A stretch of DNA of 64,000 bases from Opitutus sp. (GTDB lineage: Bacteria > Verrucomicrobiota > Verrucomicrobiia > Opitutales > Opitutaceae): the NCBI GenBank assembly GCA_024998815.1, contig JACEUQ010000002.1, forward strand, positions 1,564,501 through 1,628,500. The letters are read 5' to 3'. Below, piece after piece: positions 49,255 through 58,091 of the stretch. A program made the translations under genes and the position numbers. The notes beneath the pieces were generated by a model. It had not been told where the DNA came from, made no database searches, and saw nothing but the letters and a program-made list of their open reading frames with translations. Every line of letters starts with the position of its first letter. Positions within the stretch are counted from its first letter, which is position 1.

Positions 49255-50013
49255 TTACTTCTTGGCGGGAGCAGCGGCGGGCTTGGCGCCAGCAGCGGGT
49301 TTGGCACCGGCAGCGGGCTTGGCACCAGCAGCAGGGGCGGCAGCGGCGGGAGCGGCGGCACCGGCGGCGGGCTTGGCACCAGCGGCAGGGGCAGCACCAG
49401 CGGCAGGGGCAGCACCAGAGGCGGGAGCGCCGGAGGAGATCTCACCCACGGGCTCGACGCACGAGACGACGGGCTGGCCCTTGACATCAAGGAACTCGAC
49501 GCCAGCGATGGGCTTGAGGGTGCCGACCTTGAGGGTCTCGCCGACCTTCAGCTCGGTCACGTCAACCTCGATAACGGGAGGCAGATCCTTGGGGAAGCAG
49601 CGCACGCGCAGGGCATGGGCACCGATTTCCAACACGCCGTTCTGTTTCATCACGCCGAAGGACTCGCCGGTGATGAGCAGGGGCACGCGGATTTCGAGCT
49701 TCTCGTCGGCCTTAACCTCTTGAAGGTCGAGGTGGAGATACTTGTCGGTGATCGGATCGCGCTGCACTTCCTGGAGGAAAGTGAGTGCCTTGGCGGTGGA
49801 GTCCTTGCGGTTGAGCTCGATCAGGAGAGCGCGACCGGAAAGGGACTTCAGCAGGCGAACGAACTCAGGAGCGTCAACCGAGAGCGCCTCCGGGTTGGTG
49901 TGCTTACCGTAGACGATAGCAGGGATTTGGTTGGCCTTGCGCACGCGGCGCGAGGCAGAGCGACCGGTTTGCGGACGGGCCGTGACGTTGAGGATCAGTT
50001 GTTGTTTGCTCAT
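49255..50013 (-). CDS. rplY: 50S ribosomal protein L25/Ctc
   Basis: This is the 252-residue CTC form. The L25 domain (LILNVTARPQTGRSASRRVR, then NQIPAIVYGKHTNPEAL) binds 5S rRNA, and the TL5-type beta domain (LEIGAHALRVRCFPKDLPPV) follows. The last 55 residues are an Ala/Pro/Gly/Lys repeat tail with AAGAKP units, coded by a repeated 15-18 base pattern and probably disordered. It heads the rplY-pth-rpsF-ssb-rplI group. Confidence 0.94.
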   Translation of the reverse strand: MSKQQLILNVTARPQTGRSASRRVRKANQIPAIVYGKHTNPEALSVDAPEFVRLLKSLSGRALLIELNRKDSTAKALTFLQEVQRDPITDKYLHLDLQEVKADEKLEIRVPLLITGESFGVMKQNGVLEIGAHALRVRCFPKDLPPVIEVDVTELKVGETLKVGTLKPIAGVEFLDVKGQPVVSCVEPVGEISSGAPASGAAPAAGAAPAAGAKPAAGAAAPAAAAPAAGAKPAAGAKPAAGAKPAAAPAKK

Positions 50014-50191
50014 AGCTTCGTTCCCCCTGTTCCTCCGGAATTGAAGGCAGGCGTATTAGAAAAGAGCCCCAAGACACCCAAAGCCCCAGTTGATGGCAAA
50101 CAAAACTTTAAAAATCTGCCTCCAATCCCAAAACGAGCATTGACAACCCCCCCATGAAAATTGTTTTTCAACACTCCTCTAACGAGGTTCT

Positions 50192-50266
50192 TGCCTGGTA
50201 GCTCAGTGGCAGAGCAGGTGACTGTTAATCACTTGGTCGTAGGTTCGACCCCTACCCGGGCAGCCA
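50192..50266 (+). tRNA. tRNA-Asn (GUU)
   Basis: A full cloverleaf: acceptor TGCCTGG with CCGGGCA, D arm GCTCAGTGGCAGAGC, anticodon loop CTGTTAA with GTT, T arm GTAGGTTCGACCCCTAC, discriminator G and encoded CCA. It borders the decayed restriction island at 50.4-54.9 kb. Confidence 0.96.
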
Positions 50267-50270
50267 CTTT

Positions 50271-50307
50271 GGCCCCAGAGACTTACAAAAGTTTCTGGGG
50301 CTTTTTT
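50271..50307 (+). terminator. Intrinsic terminator after tRNA-Asn
   Basis: GCCCCAGAGACTT, a short loop and AAGTTTCTGGGGC are followed by six T. It lies five bases beyond the tRNA. Confidence 0.85.
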
Positions 50308-50404
50308 GGGCCTAGTTATTTTTCTGCCTGGCCAGTTCTTGGCCACTTTTCAAGTCCTCGGCCCAGGTCGGCAGGCCTCGCCTCACGTCATACGGGGTCG
50401 CCCC

Positions 50405-51036
50405 CTACCCCGCCGTCTCCGCATACAGGTACTTCTGGAACCCCGAGAACACCCGGCCGATCTCCTCCGGCCTGCCGCCCAGGTCCGCAACCGCGTCGAT
50501 GATCGAATTGTTGTACTTCAACCGCAACAGCGGGCGCAGTTGCGCCGGCTCCAGCTCCTTCACCCCTTCGTTGACGTAGTGGGCCAGCACGAAATCCAAA
50601 AACGCCTGCTGCTTGGCGTTGAAATTCGAATTGATATACACCCGCGCCTGATCGGCCCGCTCCGCCCGCGTCACCGGTGGCAACGCGTAAGCCACGTAGG
50701 CCAGCACGTCGAACAGGTCGCTCTTTTCGGCCTCAATCAGCTGCTGCATCGCCGCCAACTTGTCCGGCCCGAAATCCTTGTCGGCTAGTCCCTGCAACAG
50801 CTTGGCCCGCGTGAGGCCCTCGTCCCATGCCTTGGCTTCGACCACCGCCAACTTGGTGTTTTGAAACACCAGCACGTAGTCGGCGATGTCGGCCTTGCCG
50901 CGCCGCCCCTGGCCCTCGATCCGCCCAGCGGTGATGCGGTGCTCGCGCAGGATTTTGCTGCCCTCGACCACGCCCCAGCCCGCCGCGCCTTCAAAGCGGG
51001 GTCGATGTGTTAGGCGCGGGTCTCGGCTTCGTTCAT
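50405..51036 (-). pseudogene. hsdR remnant with internal deletion (second type I locus)
   Basis: The minus strand begins MNEAETRA, then a TAA at codon 9 and a frameshift. It continues as EcoEI-type HsdR N-terminus (WGVVEGSKILREHRITAGRI, ADYVLVFQNTKLAVVEAKAW with the nuclease ExK). Directly after AWDEGLTR the sequence jumps to the far C-terminus (LLQGLADKDFGPDKLAAMQQ to FSGFQKYLYAETAG). The whole motor domain, several hundred residues, is missing. It cannot make an active restriction enzyme. With its neighbours it marks a dead type I locus. Confidence 0.85.
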
Positions 51037-51185
51037 GGCTGCTTTTTCTTGGGTTTCGTGGTGGCGGCGAGTGGCGGTGCGCAGGCGCCGGACAAGGGAG
51101 GGGGCAATTTGCCCCCTCCCTTTGCCTGCATTACCAAAGCAGTCATGGCCAACCCACAGTGTTCAAAAAGGACGAGGTGGCTCAT
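51033..51185 (-). pseudogene. Truncated second copy of the BRO gene start
   Basis: It begins MSHLVLFEH, identical to the BRO gene start at 52076, including the 20 or so bases before it. It then diverges but keeps a KGGGKLPPPL segment like KGGGTNCPPL in the BRO protein. The rest of the BRO gene is missing. It is a partial duplication or recombination scar next to the hsdR remnant. Confidence 0.55.
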
Positions 51186-51239
51186 GGGTGGTGATTCACG
51201 GGGTGATAAGGGGAACCTGGCTCGGGGCAACCGTGGCGT

Positions 51240-52076
51240 TCATTTGACCTTTTTCGCGGTCTTGGCCGGAGGGAGATAGTTTTCGCCGGTGACCACTTTG
51301 CCGCCGGTCTTGGCTTCCAGCGCCAGCCGCGCGTTTTTGGCGATCCGCCCGCCCGTCTTGGCGGCGACTTTATTTTCAACCATGCCGGTGGCCGCCACGC
51401 TCTCGGCGATCTGCCGGGTGGATAACTCCGCCAGCGCCGTGAAAATCAGCTCCGCCTCGCTCATGTGGGCGCGCAGGTTGTCGGTCGGCCGCTCCAGCGC
51501 CTTGTGCTCCCGGTATTCCGACGGGGTCATGCCAAAAGTGGCTTTACTGATTTCGGCGGTGAGGATGGCGTATTCCTTGTCGGCCTTGACCCCGCGTTTT
51601 TTCCACTCGTCGGTCAGCTCGTCGCGCACCGCGATCCCGCGCATCCGCTTTTCGATCCACGCCTCAGAATACCCCTTCTGGCGGTAGATTTCCTTCATCC
51701 GGCGGGCGGCGAGTTCGGGGTTCTCGATTTCCTGTAACCGCTCATAGCCGACCTGGGCCAGCCACCGTTTGAACGGCTCGGCCTTGGGCGATGGGATCGA
51801 CTGGATGAGGCGCAAGATACCCGGCGTACTCCAGCAAAGGAGTTTCTGCGGTCCCCCGGCGGTTTCAAAAAGCAGTGCAAGGGGGGGGCAATTTGTCCCC
51901 CCCCCTTTGAACGCCTCGCCCAGCAGCGGATCGCGTTTGCGCAGTTTTTTCAGGTAATCGGCGGGATTGGCCGAGTCGGTGAGCGCGGCGACGATATCGA
52001 CGATGACAAACCACCATGCTTCGCCGTGCCAGACGCGGCGGACCTGCTTGTGCTCAAAAAGGACGAGGTGGCTCAT
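51240..52076 (-). CDS. BRO-family (Bro-N) protein
   Basis: This 278-residue protein has an N-terminal Bro-N DNA-binding domain (HKQVRRVWHGEAWWFVIVDI, NPADYLKKLRKRDPLL, TAGGPQKLLCWSTPGILRLI). The middle is conserved (RWLAQVGYERLQEIENPELA, KATFGMTPSEYREHKALERP), and a basic tail ends in Lys. BRO proteins are phage antirepressor-like, and this subtype is often found inside type I restriction loci. The frame is intact although both flanking restriction genes are broken. Role unknown. Confidence 0.8.
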   Translation of the reverse strand: MSHLVLFEHKQVRRVWHGEAWWFVIVDIVAALTDSANPADYLKKLRKRDPLLGEAFKGGGTNCPPLALLFETAGGPQKLLCWSTPGILRLIQSIPSPKAEPFKRWLAQVGYERLQEIENPELAARRMKEIYRQKGYSEAWIEKRMRGIAVRDELTDEWKKRGVKADKEYAILTAEISKATFGMTPSEYREHKALERPTDNLRAHMSEAELIFTALAELSTRQIAESVAATGMVENKVAAKTGGRIAKNARLALEAKTGGKVVTGENYLPPAKTAKKVK

Positions 52077-52132
52077 GGGCGGTGATCGGCAGTGTTTTAA
52101 TTGAACCCGGACGGGGCAAGCGCGGGTTGGGT

Positions 52133-53313
52133 TCAGAGCGCCCCGCTGAAGGCTTGGTGGAGGAGCGACTTTTTGAGCGCCGCCAGCTTTTGCTCGTACA
52201 GGCCGGCCAGGCGTTGGGTTTCGGCGGAGAGGGCGTCGAGTTCGGCGACGACACGATCTTGCTCACTTAAATCGGCAGGGAATGCCAATCAAACTTCCCT
52301 GATTTCTTCCAAATGAAGATTGGGAACACCGACGCCTTTGAGTCGCTTGTTGAATTGATCCTTGGCCGCTGGTGAGTTGATGAAATGGAGCAGGAAACGC
52401 GGACGCATTACTGGTAGTGCCCGCAACAGCGCCAAGCTCACGTAAATATCGAAAATGGTATCGCGATCAACGATCGCCGCCACGCCAGTAGTTCCATTCT
52501 TTGCGAGCAAGATGTCGTTGAGTCGGGGCGCAACCCGCTTGTGCATTTCAAGGTGCTGCTTCGTGTCGATATACTTGATGCGGTCCCAATCGATTGTTCC
52601 GCTGGTGACGTTGCGGGATGAAAGAAAGACAATGCCCTCATCAAAATACGTCGGCGTTTGATGCGTGCCGTCGGTGATCTTCTCGCAGACCTCTTCAGAT
52701 GTTTCTCCACCCAACCCGGGCCGCGCTGGGTGAAGACGGCGTGGAGGTGGCTGTCGAAGAGGGCGCGGGCGTTTTTGAGGTTCTGTTCGGCGTGGGCTTG
52801 GGCGGTGGCCAGGCCCGCAAACGCTTCGTCGAGCACCCCCACGATCCGCTCCTGCTCCGCCAGCGGGGGCACGGGCATCACCTGTGCTCGCACGTCGCCA
52901 TCCGTGACTGCTGGATAACTCGCGCCTTTCTGAAGGCTTTCCATTTGTCCGATGAAACTCTCGGTGAAGAGCGAGTAGAAGACGAAGCGGTGGTCGATAC
53001 CCTGCTTCGGCCGGAGAACGAAATAGCCGGTGCTGCAAACTTGCTGGTCAAGATGCGCCGGCACGATGGCGATTCGTTGCAGCGTGGGGCGAATCGTCGC
53101 GAAGATGATGTCGTTGGTTCGGACCATTTTTCGCGCCCGACTCGGCGCATCTTGTCCTTTGAGGCGCTGCGTTTCCTCAATTTCAAAGGTCGTATTGGAA
53201 ACCCTGGAAACGTCGATGTAGTCGAACTCCGCATCGGGAGTCAGCAGTGGGTTAATCGTCTCCGTTTTTTGGAGAATCTCGCCCAGCGTCTTCGTCTCCC
53301 ACCCCGCCTTCAT
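52133..53313 (-). pseudogene. hsdS with frameshift and premature stop
   Basis: The specificity-subunit frame starts MKAGWETKTLGEILQKTETI and reads through the first recognition domain to PPLAEQERIVGVLDEAFAGL and FTQRGPGWVEK. Near 52700 the frame shifts, and the second domain (EEVCEKITDGTHQTPTYFDE to LKGVGVPNLHLEEIREV) is in another frame. An in-frame TGA at 52289 cuts off the end, which continues as LSEQDRVVAELDALSAETQR to HQAFSGAL. With two lesions it is inactive, in line with the damaged hsdM and hsdR around it. Confidence 0.85.
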
Positions 53314-53397
53314 AGCAGCCCCTTGCTGTTGGCAGGCACATGGGAGCTTTTGATTTTCACTGGCTTTCATTTCCCCGATCCCTTCCGGAGGGGCAAA

Positions 53398-54060
53398 GCC
53401 CCGGCCTGACGACAGCCCAGGGCAACGCCCTGGGTTACGGGTTCGGAAAACCCTGAGGGCTGAAGGCCCGCCCGAACCCGTCCCCCCGGTCGATCAATCC
53501 CACACATAACGTTCATCAAAGGCAAGGTTGTGGCGCAGAAGAAAGGCCCGGTATTCCTCCTGAAATGATTTCTTCCGGTGGTGTTCGCGTTGGCCGGCAA
53601 TGTAGTGGCGGACGGTTTCCACGTTTGATTCTGAAACGGCAAATGCGCCGTATCCGGCTTGCCACGCAAATGCGGCGAATTCAGGACCTTGGGTTTTGAT
53701 CCATTTAGACGAGGATTTTTTAACGTCTTCGACGGCTTGGCTGATGGAGACGGTTCTGGCCAGGTCGAAGAGCACATGAGCGTGGTCTTCCACCGAGTTG
53801 ATGAGCACGGCAGGGCAGCCGAGATTTTGCAGGACGGTTGCCATGTAGCCGTGCAAGGAATCGCGGACGGCATCGGTGATGACGGGGAGACGGTTTTTCG
53901 TGCTGAAAACGAGGTGAATATGGAGCCGGGCAAGGGACTGGGGCATCGATTGGGGCGCCCTTTCAGGGCTTTGGGGATTACGGCGGTGGGGCTCCCAGGG
54001 CGTTGCCCTGGGCTGACGTAAGTTGCCCCTTTGGGGCGATTAAGCCACCTGCGAGGGCTG
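53398..54060 (-). mobile_element. REP-associated tyrosine transposase unit with flanking hairpins
   Basis: A Y1 transposase gene is flanked by REP-like hairpins. On the left (about 53410-53440) CCCAGGGCAACGCCCTGGG; on the right (about 53995-54015) CCCAGGGCGTTGCCCTGGG. Further short GC palindromes such as GCCCCTTTGGGGC follow on the right. The unit interrupts a kilA-N gene. Such units spread REP sequences but rarely move as normal insertion elements. Confidence 0.7.
53494..53946 (-). CDS. REP-associated tyrosine transposase (IS200-like)
   Basis: This 150-residue protein starts MPQSLARLHIHLVFSTKNRL. The metal-binding HUH motif is in EDHAHVLFDLARTV (HAH), and the nucleophilic Tyr lies in VETVRHYIAGQREHHRKKSF. 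The family (RAYT, TnpA_REP) nicks single-stranded hairpin DNA. Length is normal and all catalytic residues are present. It is carried inside the decayed restriction locus and flanked by REP hairpins. Confidence 0.88.
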   Translation of the reverse strand: MPQSLARLHIHLVFSTKNRLPVITDAVRDSLHGYMATVLQNLGCPAVLINSVEDHAHVLFDLARTVSISQAVEDVKKSSSKWIKTQGPEFAAFAWQAGYGAFAVSESNVETVRHYIAGQREHHRKKSFQEEYRAFLLRHNLAFDERYVWD

Positions 54061-54167
54061 CCGCTAAGCCTCGGGCTCTGGGTCCCGACGTGGGCTGACC
54101 CACTGGGGCGGTTAAGGCAACCAAAACCACGTGCTCCTTTGGCGTGGATGGATGCAGCACCGGTAAG

Positions 54168-54410
54168 ACTGTTGAGTCCCGCCTGCTTTTTAATCCCATC
54201 GAATTCGATGGGATTAAAACCGGGATTGTTGATCTGCTCCCAGAGACCGAGGAACTCGATGGTGTTGCGGTTGCGTAGCCAGTTGAAGATCAGGTAATCC
54301 GTGCGTTCCGGGTCTTTGTAGCGGGCGATGTCGGTCAGGCAGACGTAATCCTGGTTGTTGACGCCGGTGAGGCGGACTTCGCGGGAGAGGACTTCGATTT
54401 TTTTAGGCAT
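54168..54410 (-). pseudogene. KilA-N gene fragment interrupted by the transposase unit
   Basis: It starts MPKKIEVLSREVRLTGVNNQ and continues DYVCLTDIARYKDPERTDYL, then WLRNRNTIEFLGLWEQINNP, a KilA-N domain. After KKQAGLNS (codon 81) the frame enters REP-flank sequence and is fused to unrelated residues, so about the last two thirds of the gene are lost. KilA-N proteins are common between hsdM and hsdS in type I loci. The first ATG overlaps the hsdM fragment end. Confidence 0.75.
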
Positions 54411-54852
54411 GGGTATTCCCGGTGTGCAGGAGTTGCTTAATGTTCCCCAACACCTCGGCGCTCTCGGCGTCCAAGGCGGCGATTTCGTCCATGATTTCCT
54501 GCGGGCTGCGGTGCACCACCACCTCGCCACCAGTCGGGTTTTTCACCGAGAGGTCGTACCCTTCGACTGCGCTCAGGGACCGGACATCCACGCTCCAGCT
54601 TTTCGGCGAGTCGGCTTTGGTTTTCTGGAGCTCGATGAACTCGGCCAGGTCGGCGTCGTTGAGCGGGTTGGTTTTGCCCATGTTGCGGCCCGGCTCGAGC
54701 TGGTAAAACCAGACATTGCGGGTGGGCGCGCCCTTTTCGAAAAACAGCACCACGGTTTTGACGCCGGCCCCGATGAAGGTGCCGCCGGGACAATCGAGGA
54801 CGGTGTGGAGGTTGCACTCTTCCAAAAGCTTTTGGCGCAGGCTGACCGAGGC
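54403..54852 (-). pseudogene. hsdM 3' fragment (second type I locus)
   Basis: Only the last 150 or so codons of an HsdM-type methyltransferase remain: LRQKLLEECNLHTVLDCPGG, GAGVKTVVLFFEKGAPTRNV, FYQLEPGRNMGKTNPLNDAD, SWSVDVRSLSA. The SAM-binding and NPPF motifs are missing, and the upstream edge near 54852-54880 is uncertain. It cannot methylate DNA and completes the picture of a dead restriction locus. Confidence 0.82.
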
Positions 54853-54971
54853 GTGTGAAGGGAGACGGAAACGGACGAAGGAAGGGGCGGCACTGTAAGC
54901 TGCACGGAAGCCTGAAACACGTGTGCGGGAGCTCCCGGAATCAAACCGTTAGCCACTGAGTCTTAGCTTGA

Positions 54972-55029
54972 TTGGCCGGGGACGGCCAACCCTACAACGG
55001 GCTGTGCAGGGTTGGCCGTCCGTGGCCAA
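54972..55029. repeat. GC-rich inverted repeat with 22-base arms
   Basis: Arms TTGGCCGGGGACGGCCAACC.. and its complement at 55008-55029 match at 20 of 22 positions around a 14-base loop. It lies in the gap between the hsdM fragment and the next gene. Possibly a small mobile hairpin or a terminator-like structure. Confidence 0.6.
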
Positions 55030-55078
55030 ATCCGCGATAGGCTAAATCTTAACGCGAATTAGAATAACCCACCTGGGG

Positions 55079-55363
55079 TTAAGCGGGCTTGTTGGCGCCT
55101 GCGTTGCGGATCTGCTCGAAGGTGCCCTCGATGAGTTTTTTACCCTGCTCGCCGATGTTGTGATAGATGCTGGTCATCGTCTGGATCGTGCTGGCGGCCG
55201 GGCCGGCAAAGGTGAACTCGCACTCGGTCACTTCGCATTGGTTGAGCGCGAAAGGGCCATAGCCGAGCACGACGAAGCGGCATTTGGTGAATTTGCAGCC
55301 CTCGTACTCGTGGAAATCGAGGATGACTTCTTCGTTGGTAAACTGGTTTTTAACAATCTTCAT
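55079..55363 (-). CDS. Small conserved-looking unknown protein
   Basis: This 94-residue protein starts MKIVKNQFTNEEVILDFHEY. Its middle (GCKFTKCRFVVLGYGPFALN, then CEVTECEFTFAGPAASTIQT) has regular Cys/Phe spacing like a short pentapeptide or right-handed beta stack, and it ends in a helix (GEQGKKLIEGTFEQIRNAGA). The ATG at 55363 is chosen; upstream lies a decamer repeat. No function is assigned. Confidence 0.65.
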   Translation of the reverse strand: MKIVKNQFTNEEVILDFHEYEGCKFTKCRFVVLGYGPFALNQCEVTECEFTFAGPAASTIQTMTSIYHNIGEQGKKLIEGTFEQIRNAGANKPA

Positions 55364-55410
55364 AAGCTGATTTCTGGGTGGGTGGTTGATAAATGCCCCT
55401 AAGGGATTTG

Positions 55411-55460
55411 GCCGCTGTTCGCCGCTGTTCGCCGCTGTTCGCCGCTGTTCGCCGCCGTTC
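55411..55460 (+). repeat. Tandem decamer array
   Basis: Five tandem copies of GCCGCTGTTC, the last with one change, sit upstream of the small unknown gene. The unit length (10) differs from the heptamer arrays. Confidence 0.8.
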
Positions 55461-55617
55461 AACACTAACCTCCCGCGGCCTCGAAGTTAATTCACGCTAC
55501 CGCCATGAACGTGCCCCAGCCACTCGCCGCTGGACGACTGGGCGTGAGGCTATTGAAGGTGCGGGAACCGTCGCGGCGGGCTTGAGTTTCAGGCGTTCGC
55601 TTGCACGGTGTGCGTTT

Positions 55618-55902
<285 letters not shown>

Positions 55903-55914
55903 GCTCCTAGCTCC

Positions 55915-57072
55915 TAGTGTAGTGTGCGAGAAATAGTGTAACTAAATTAACGGCCGAGCGTCTGTAGCTGAATGAGAAAAGCAGCCCCAGTTAATTTGAA
56001 GGAGGAGCAGAAGGCCGAATTGAGCGCATGGGCGAAACGAGGCGGCACACCGCAGAAGCATGCCCAGCGGTGCCGGATCGTGCTGCTTGCCGCTGAAGGC
56101 AACGGCAACGAATGGATCGGCAATAAGTTGGGAATGAGTCGGCAGAAGGTGGCGCGCTGGCGGGGGCGTTATTTGGAGTCGGGGTTGCCGGGACTGCTAC
56201 GGGACCGTGCCGGGCGAGGTCGTCGCGCCAAGATCAAGCCGGAGGACAAGGCCGAACTGATACGGCGCACACTGGAGGAAACACCTCCCATGGCGACACA
56301 GTGGAGCACGCGGCGCATGGCGGCAGTCAGCGGACTGGCCGCCAGCAGCGTAGGCCTGATCTGGCGCAACCACGGAGTGAAACCGCACTTGGTGCGGGGC
56401 TTCAAATTATCGAAGGACAAGCGCTTTGTGGAGAAGCTCGAGGAGATCGTCGGGCTCTATCTCAACGCCCCCGAGCACGCCTTGGTTTTGTGCTGCGATG
56501 AAAAAAGCCAGATCCAAGCTCTGGACCGCAGCCAACCCGGCCTGCCTTTGCGACAAGGCAAGGTGGCAACCCAAACCCACGACTATAAGCGTCACGGCAC
56601 CACAACACTCTTCGCCGCCCTCAATATGGCCGACGGAAAGGTCATCGGTACCTGCCAAAAACGCCACCGCCATCAGGAATGGTTGAAGTTCCTGCGCCTG
56701 ATCGACGCGAGCACCCCGCCCGACAAGCCCCTGCACCTCATCGTCGACAACTATGCCACCCACAAGCACGAGAAGGTCCGCCGCTGGCTGGCCAAGCACC
56801 CTCGTTTCACGATCCACTTTACCCCAACGTCGGCTTCCTGGCTGAACATGGTCGAACGCTTTTTCCGTGATCTTACCGTCAATCGCCTCCGCCGCAGCAT
56901 CTTCAGGAGCCTCGACGAACTGCTCGCTGCCATCGAAACCTACTTGGCCGATCATAACCGCTCGCCCAAACCCTTCATCTGGACTGCCAAGGCCTCCGAC
57001 ATCCTCGCCAAGGTTCAGCGCGCCCGCTCATCGATCAATAATAAGTAGTGTTATTTATCGTCCACTATACTA
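55915..57072 (+). mobile_element. IS630-family insertion sequence
   Basis: Imperfect terminal repeats are TAGTGTAGTGTGCGAGAAAT on the left and, read from the right end, TAGTATAGTGGACGATAAAT. The element is bounded by TA on both sides, the IS630/Tc1 target. It sits inside a heptamer array: GAGCTCCTAGCTCC before, AGCTCCTAGCTCAC after. The transposase frame is intact. Confidence 0.85.
55972..57048 (+). CDS. IS630-family transposase
   Basis: This 358-residue DDE transposase starts MRKAAPVNLKEEQKAELSAW. N-terminal HTH domains (NEWIGNKLGMSRQKVARWRG) are followed by the catalytic core. D176 is in LVLCCDEKSQIQALDR, D259 in LHLIVDNYATHKHEKV, and E295 in ASWLNMVERFFRDLT. It is full length and the frame is unbroken, so the element may still be active. 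No programmed frameshift is needed. Confidence 0.93.
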   Translation: MRKAAPVNLKEEQKAELSAWAKRGGTPQKHAQRCRIVLLAAEGNGNEWIGNKLGMSRQKVARWRGRYLESGLPGLLRDRAGRGRRAKIKPEDKAELIRRTLEETPPMATQWSTRRMAAVSGLAASSVGLIWRNHGVKPHLVRGFKLSKDKRFVEKLEEIVGLYLNAPEHALVLCCDEKSQIQALDRSQPGLPLRQGKVATQTHDYKRHGTTTLFAALNMADGKVIGTCQKRHRHQEWLKFLRLIDASTPPDKPLHLIVDNYATHKHEKVRRWLAKHPRFTIHFTPTSASWLNMVERFFRDLTVNRLRRSIFRSLDELLAAIETYLADHNRSPKPFIWTAKASDILAKVQRARSSINNK

Positions 57073-57147
57073 GCTCCTAGCTCACAGCTCCTAGCTCCTA
57101 GCTCACAGCTCACAGCTCCTAGCTCCTAGCTCACAGCTCCTAGCTAT
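57071..57147 (+). repeat. Heptamer array, TAGCTCC / CAGCTCA units
   Basis: Eleven seven-base units of pattern (T/C)AGCTC(C/A) follow each other without gaps; the last is TAGCTAT. Two more units lie left of the IS630-family element (about 55901-55914), so the insertion split one array. It ends 13 bases before the stop of the next gene. Confidence 0.85.
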
Positions 57148-57160
57148 CCGCTCGCCCACC

Positions 57161-57850
57161 CTACTCCACCGGGACCGTCTGCCCCTTCGACCAATCAACG
57201 CTGTACTTCTTATACGTGTCCTGTGAGGGCGGCGGATTCGGGCCACCCGCAGCCGGTGTCACCATCGCCTTCCCATCCGGCGTACCCGGGCCGTTGCGCT
57301 TAAAGAGGAACCGGTTAATCGACTCGAAAGTCGTGCGCTTTTCCATCTTCGGCTGACGCTGCGCGGCCGCCGTTTTGGCATCGGTCATCCGGCCCTGATA
57401 CTTGTCGGCCATCTCGTACTTTTTAATGTCATCACCGGTCGGCTGGCGGTCGAACTTTTCGCCGTTATGGCGGTTTTTATCCCACGTCTTCAACTCGGGC
57501 TTGGGCGCGTCCTTGCGCTCGATCATGGCTTTATCGCGCTTCTCCTTCATCTCGATCGGGGCCCGCTTTTCGCCAACCGGCGCGTTCTTGCGCTCGATTT
57601 TATCCGGCGCCTTGAAGCGTTGATCTTGCAGGCGGTCGTTGCGCTCGATCGGGCGTTGATTGGCTTCTTGGTTGGGCGCGAGGCGGGTGTCGGTCCGCTC
57701 GGGCGTGGGCGCAAGCTGGTCGTTCTTCTTGGACGGGTCGAACTGCGACGGGTCGGCCGCGCGCACGCCGACGACGCCGAGCGATCCCAAGGCCGCAGCG
57801 AGGAGCAGTCGTTGGGTTAACCGACCGAAATCACTTTTGTAAAATGACAT
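57161..57850 (-). CDS. Exported, highly charged unknown protein
   Basis: This 229-residue protein has a signal peptide (MSFYKSDFGRLTQRLLLAAA, cleavage near VRAAD). The rest is a Lys/Arg/Glu/Asp-rich, probably disordered chain (NQRPIERNDRLQDQRFKAPD, then KRDKAMIERKDAPKPELKTW), ending GKAMVTPAAGG and VDWSKGQTVPVE. The ATG at 57850 gives a good signal sequence. No family or function is recognised; it is probably periplasmic. Confidence 0.7.
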   Translation of the reverse strand: MSFYKSDFGRLTQRLLLAAALGSLGVVGVRAADPSQFDPSKKNDQLAPTPERTDTRLAPNQEANQRPIERNDRLQDQRFKAPDKIERKNAPVGEKRAPIEMKEKRDKAMIERKDAPKPELKTWDKNRHNGEKFDRQPTGDDIKKYEMADKYQGRMTDAKTAAAQRQPKMEKRTTFESINRFLFKRNGPGTPDGKAMVTPAAGGPNPPPSQDTYKKYSVDWSKGQTVPVE

Positions 57851-58091
57851 ATATATCCACAAGGGGTTCTGCGACAGTTCCAATTCCGTGGGTAAACGCG
57901 AAACCAAGACGCCGGATTTTTAACCGCGAAGACGAACCAGAGATACTCGAAGCGGATAAATTCAATGGATCAACAGAGATTGCGTTGTCTTTCGCGCACC
58001 TTCGCGAGCCTTCGCGGTTAAATGGATTGGGGGCCGCGTTTTTGTGTCATTTTGTGTTTTTTGTGGCCAATGGCGTGTGGACGACCCGGAG

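Noticed and set aside
48718-50157. A 479-residue plus-strand frame opposite pth and rplY
   Set aside because: The minus-strand genes have unmistakable family motifs; the Gly/Ser-rich mirror frame comes from the Ala/Pro repeats of rplY.
53367-54530. A single 387-residue minus-strand protein
   Set aside because: It is a chance fusion: a kilA-N start followed by REP-flank sequence and a wrong-frame reading of the transposase gene.
57851-58091. Small gene between the exported protein and the ThyX-like gene
   Set aside because: The stretch holds only GCGAAGACGAAC/CTTCGCGAGCCTTCGCGG-type intergenic repeat DNA with no supported frame.
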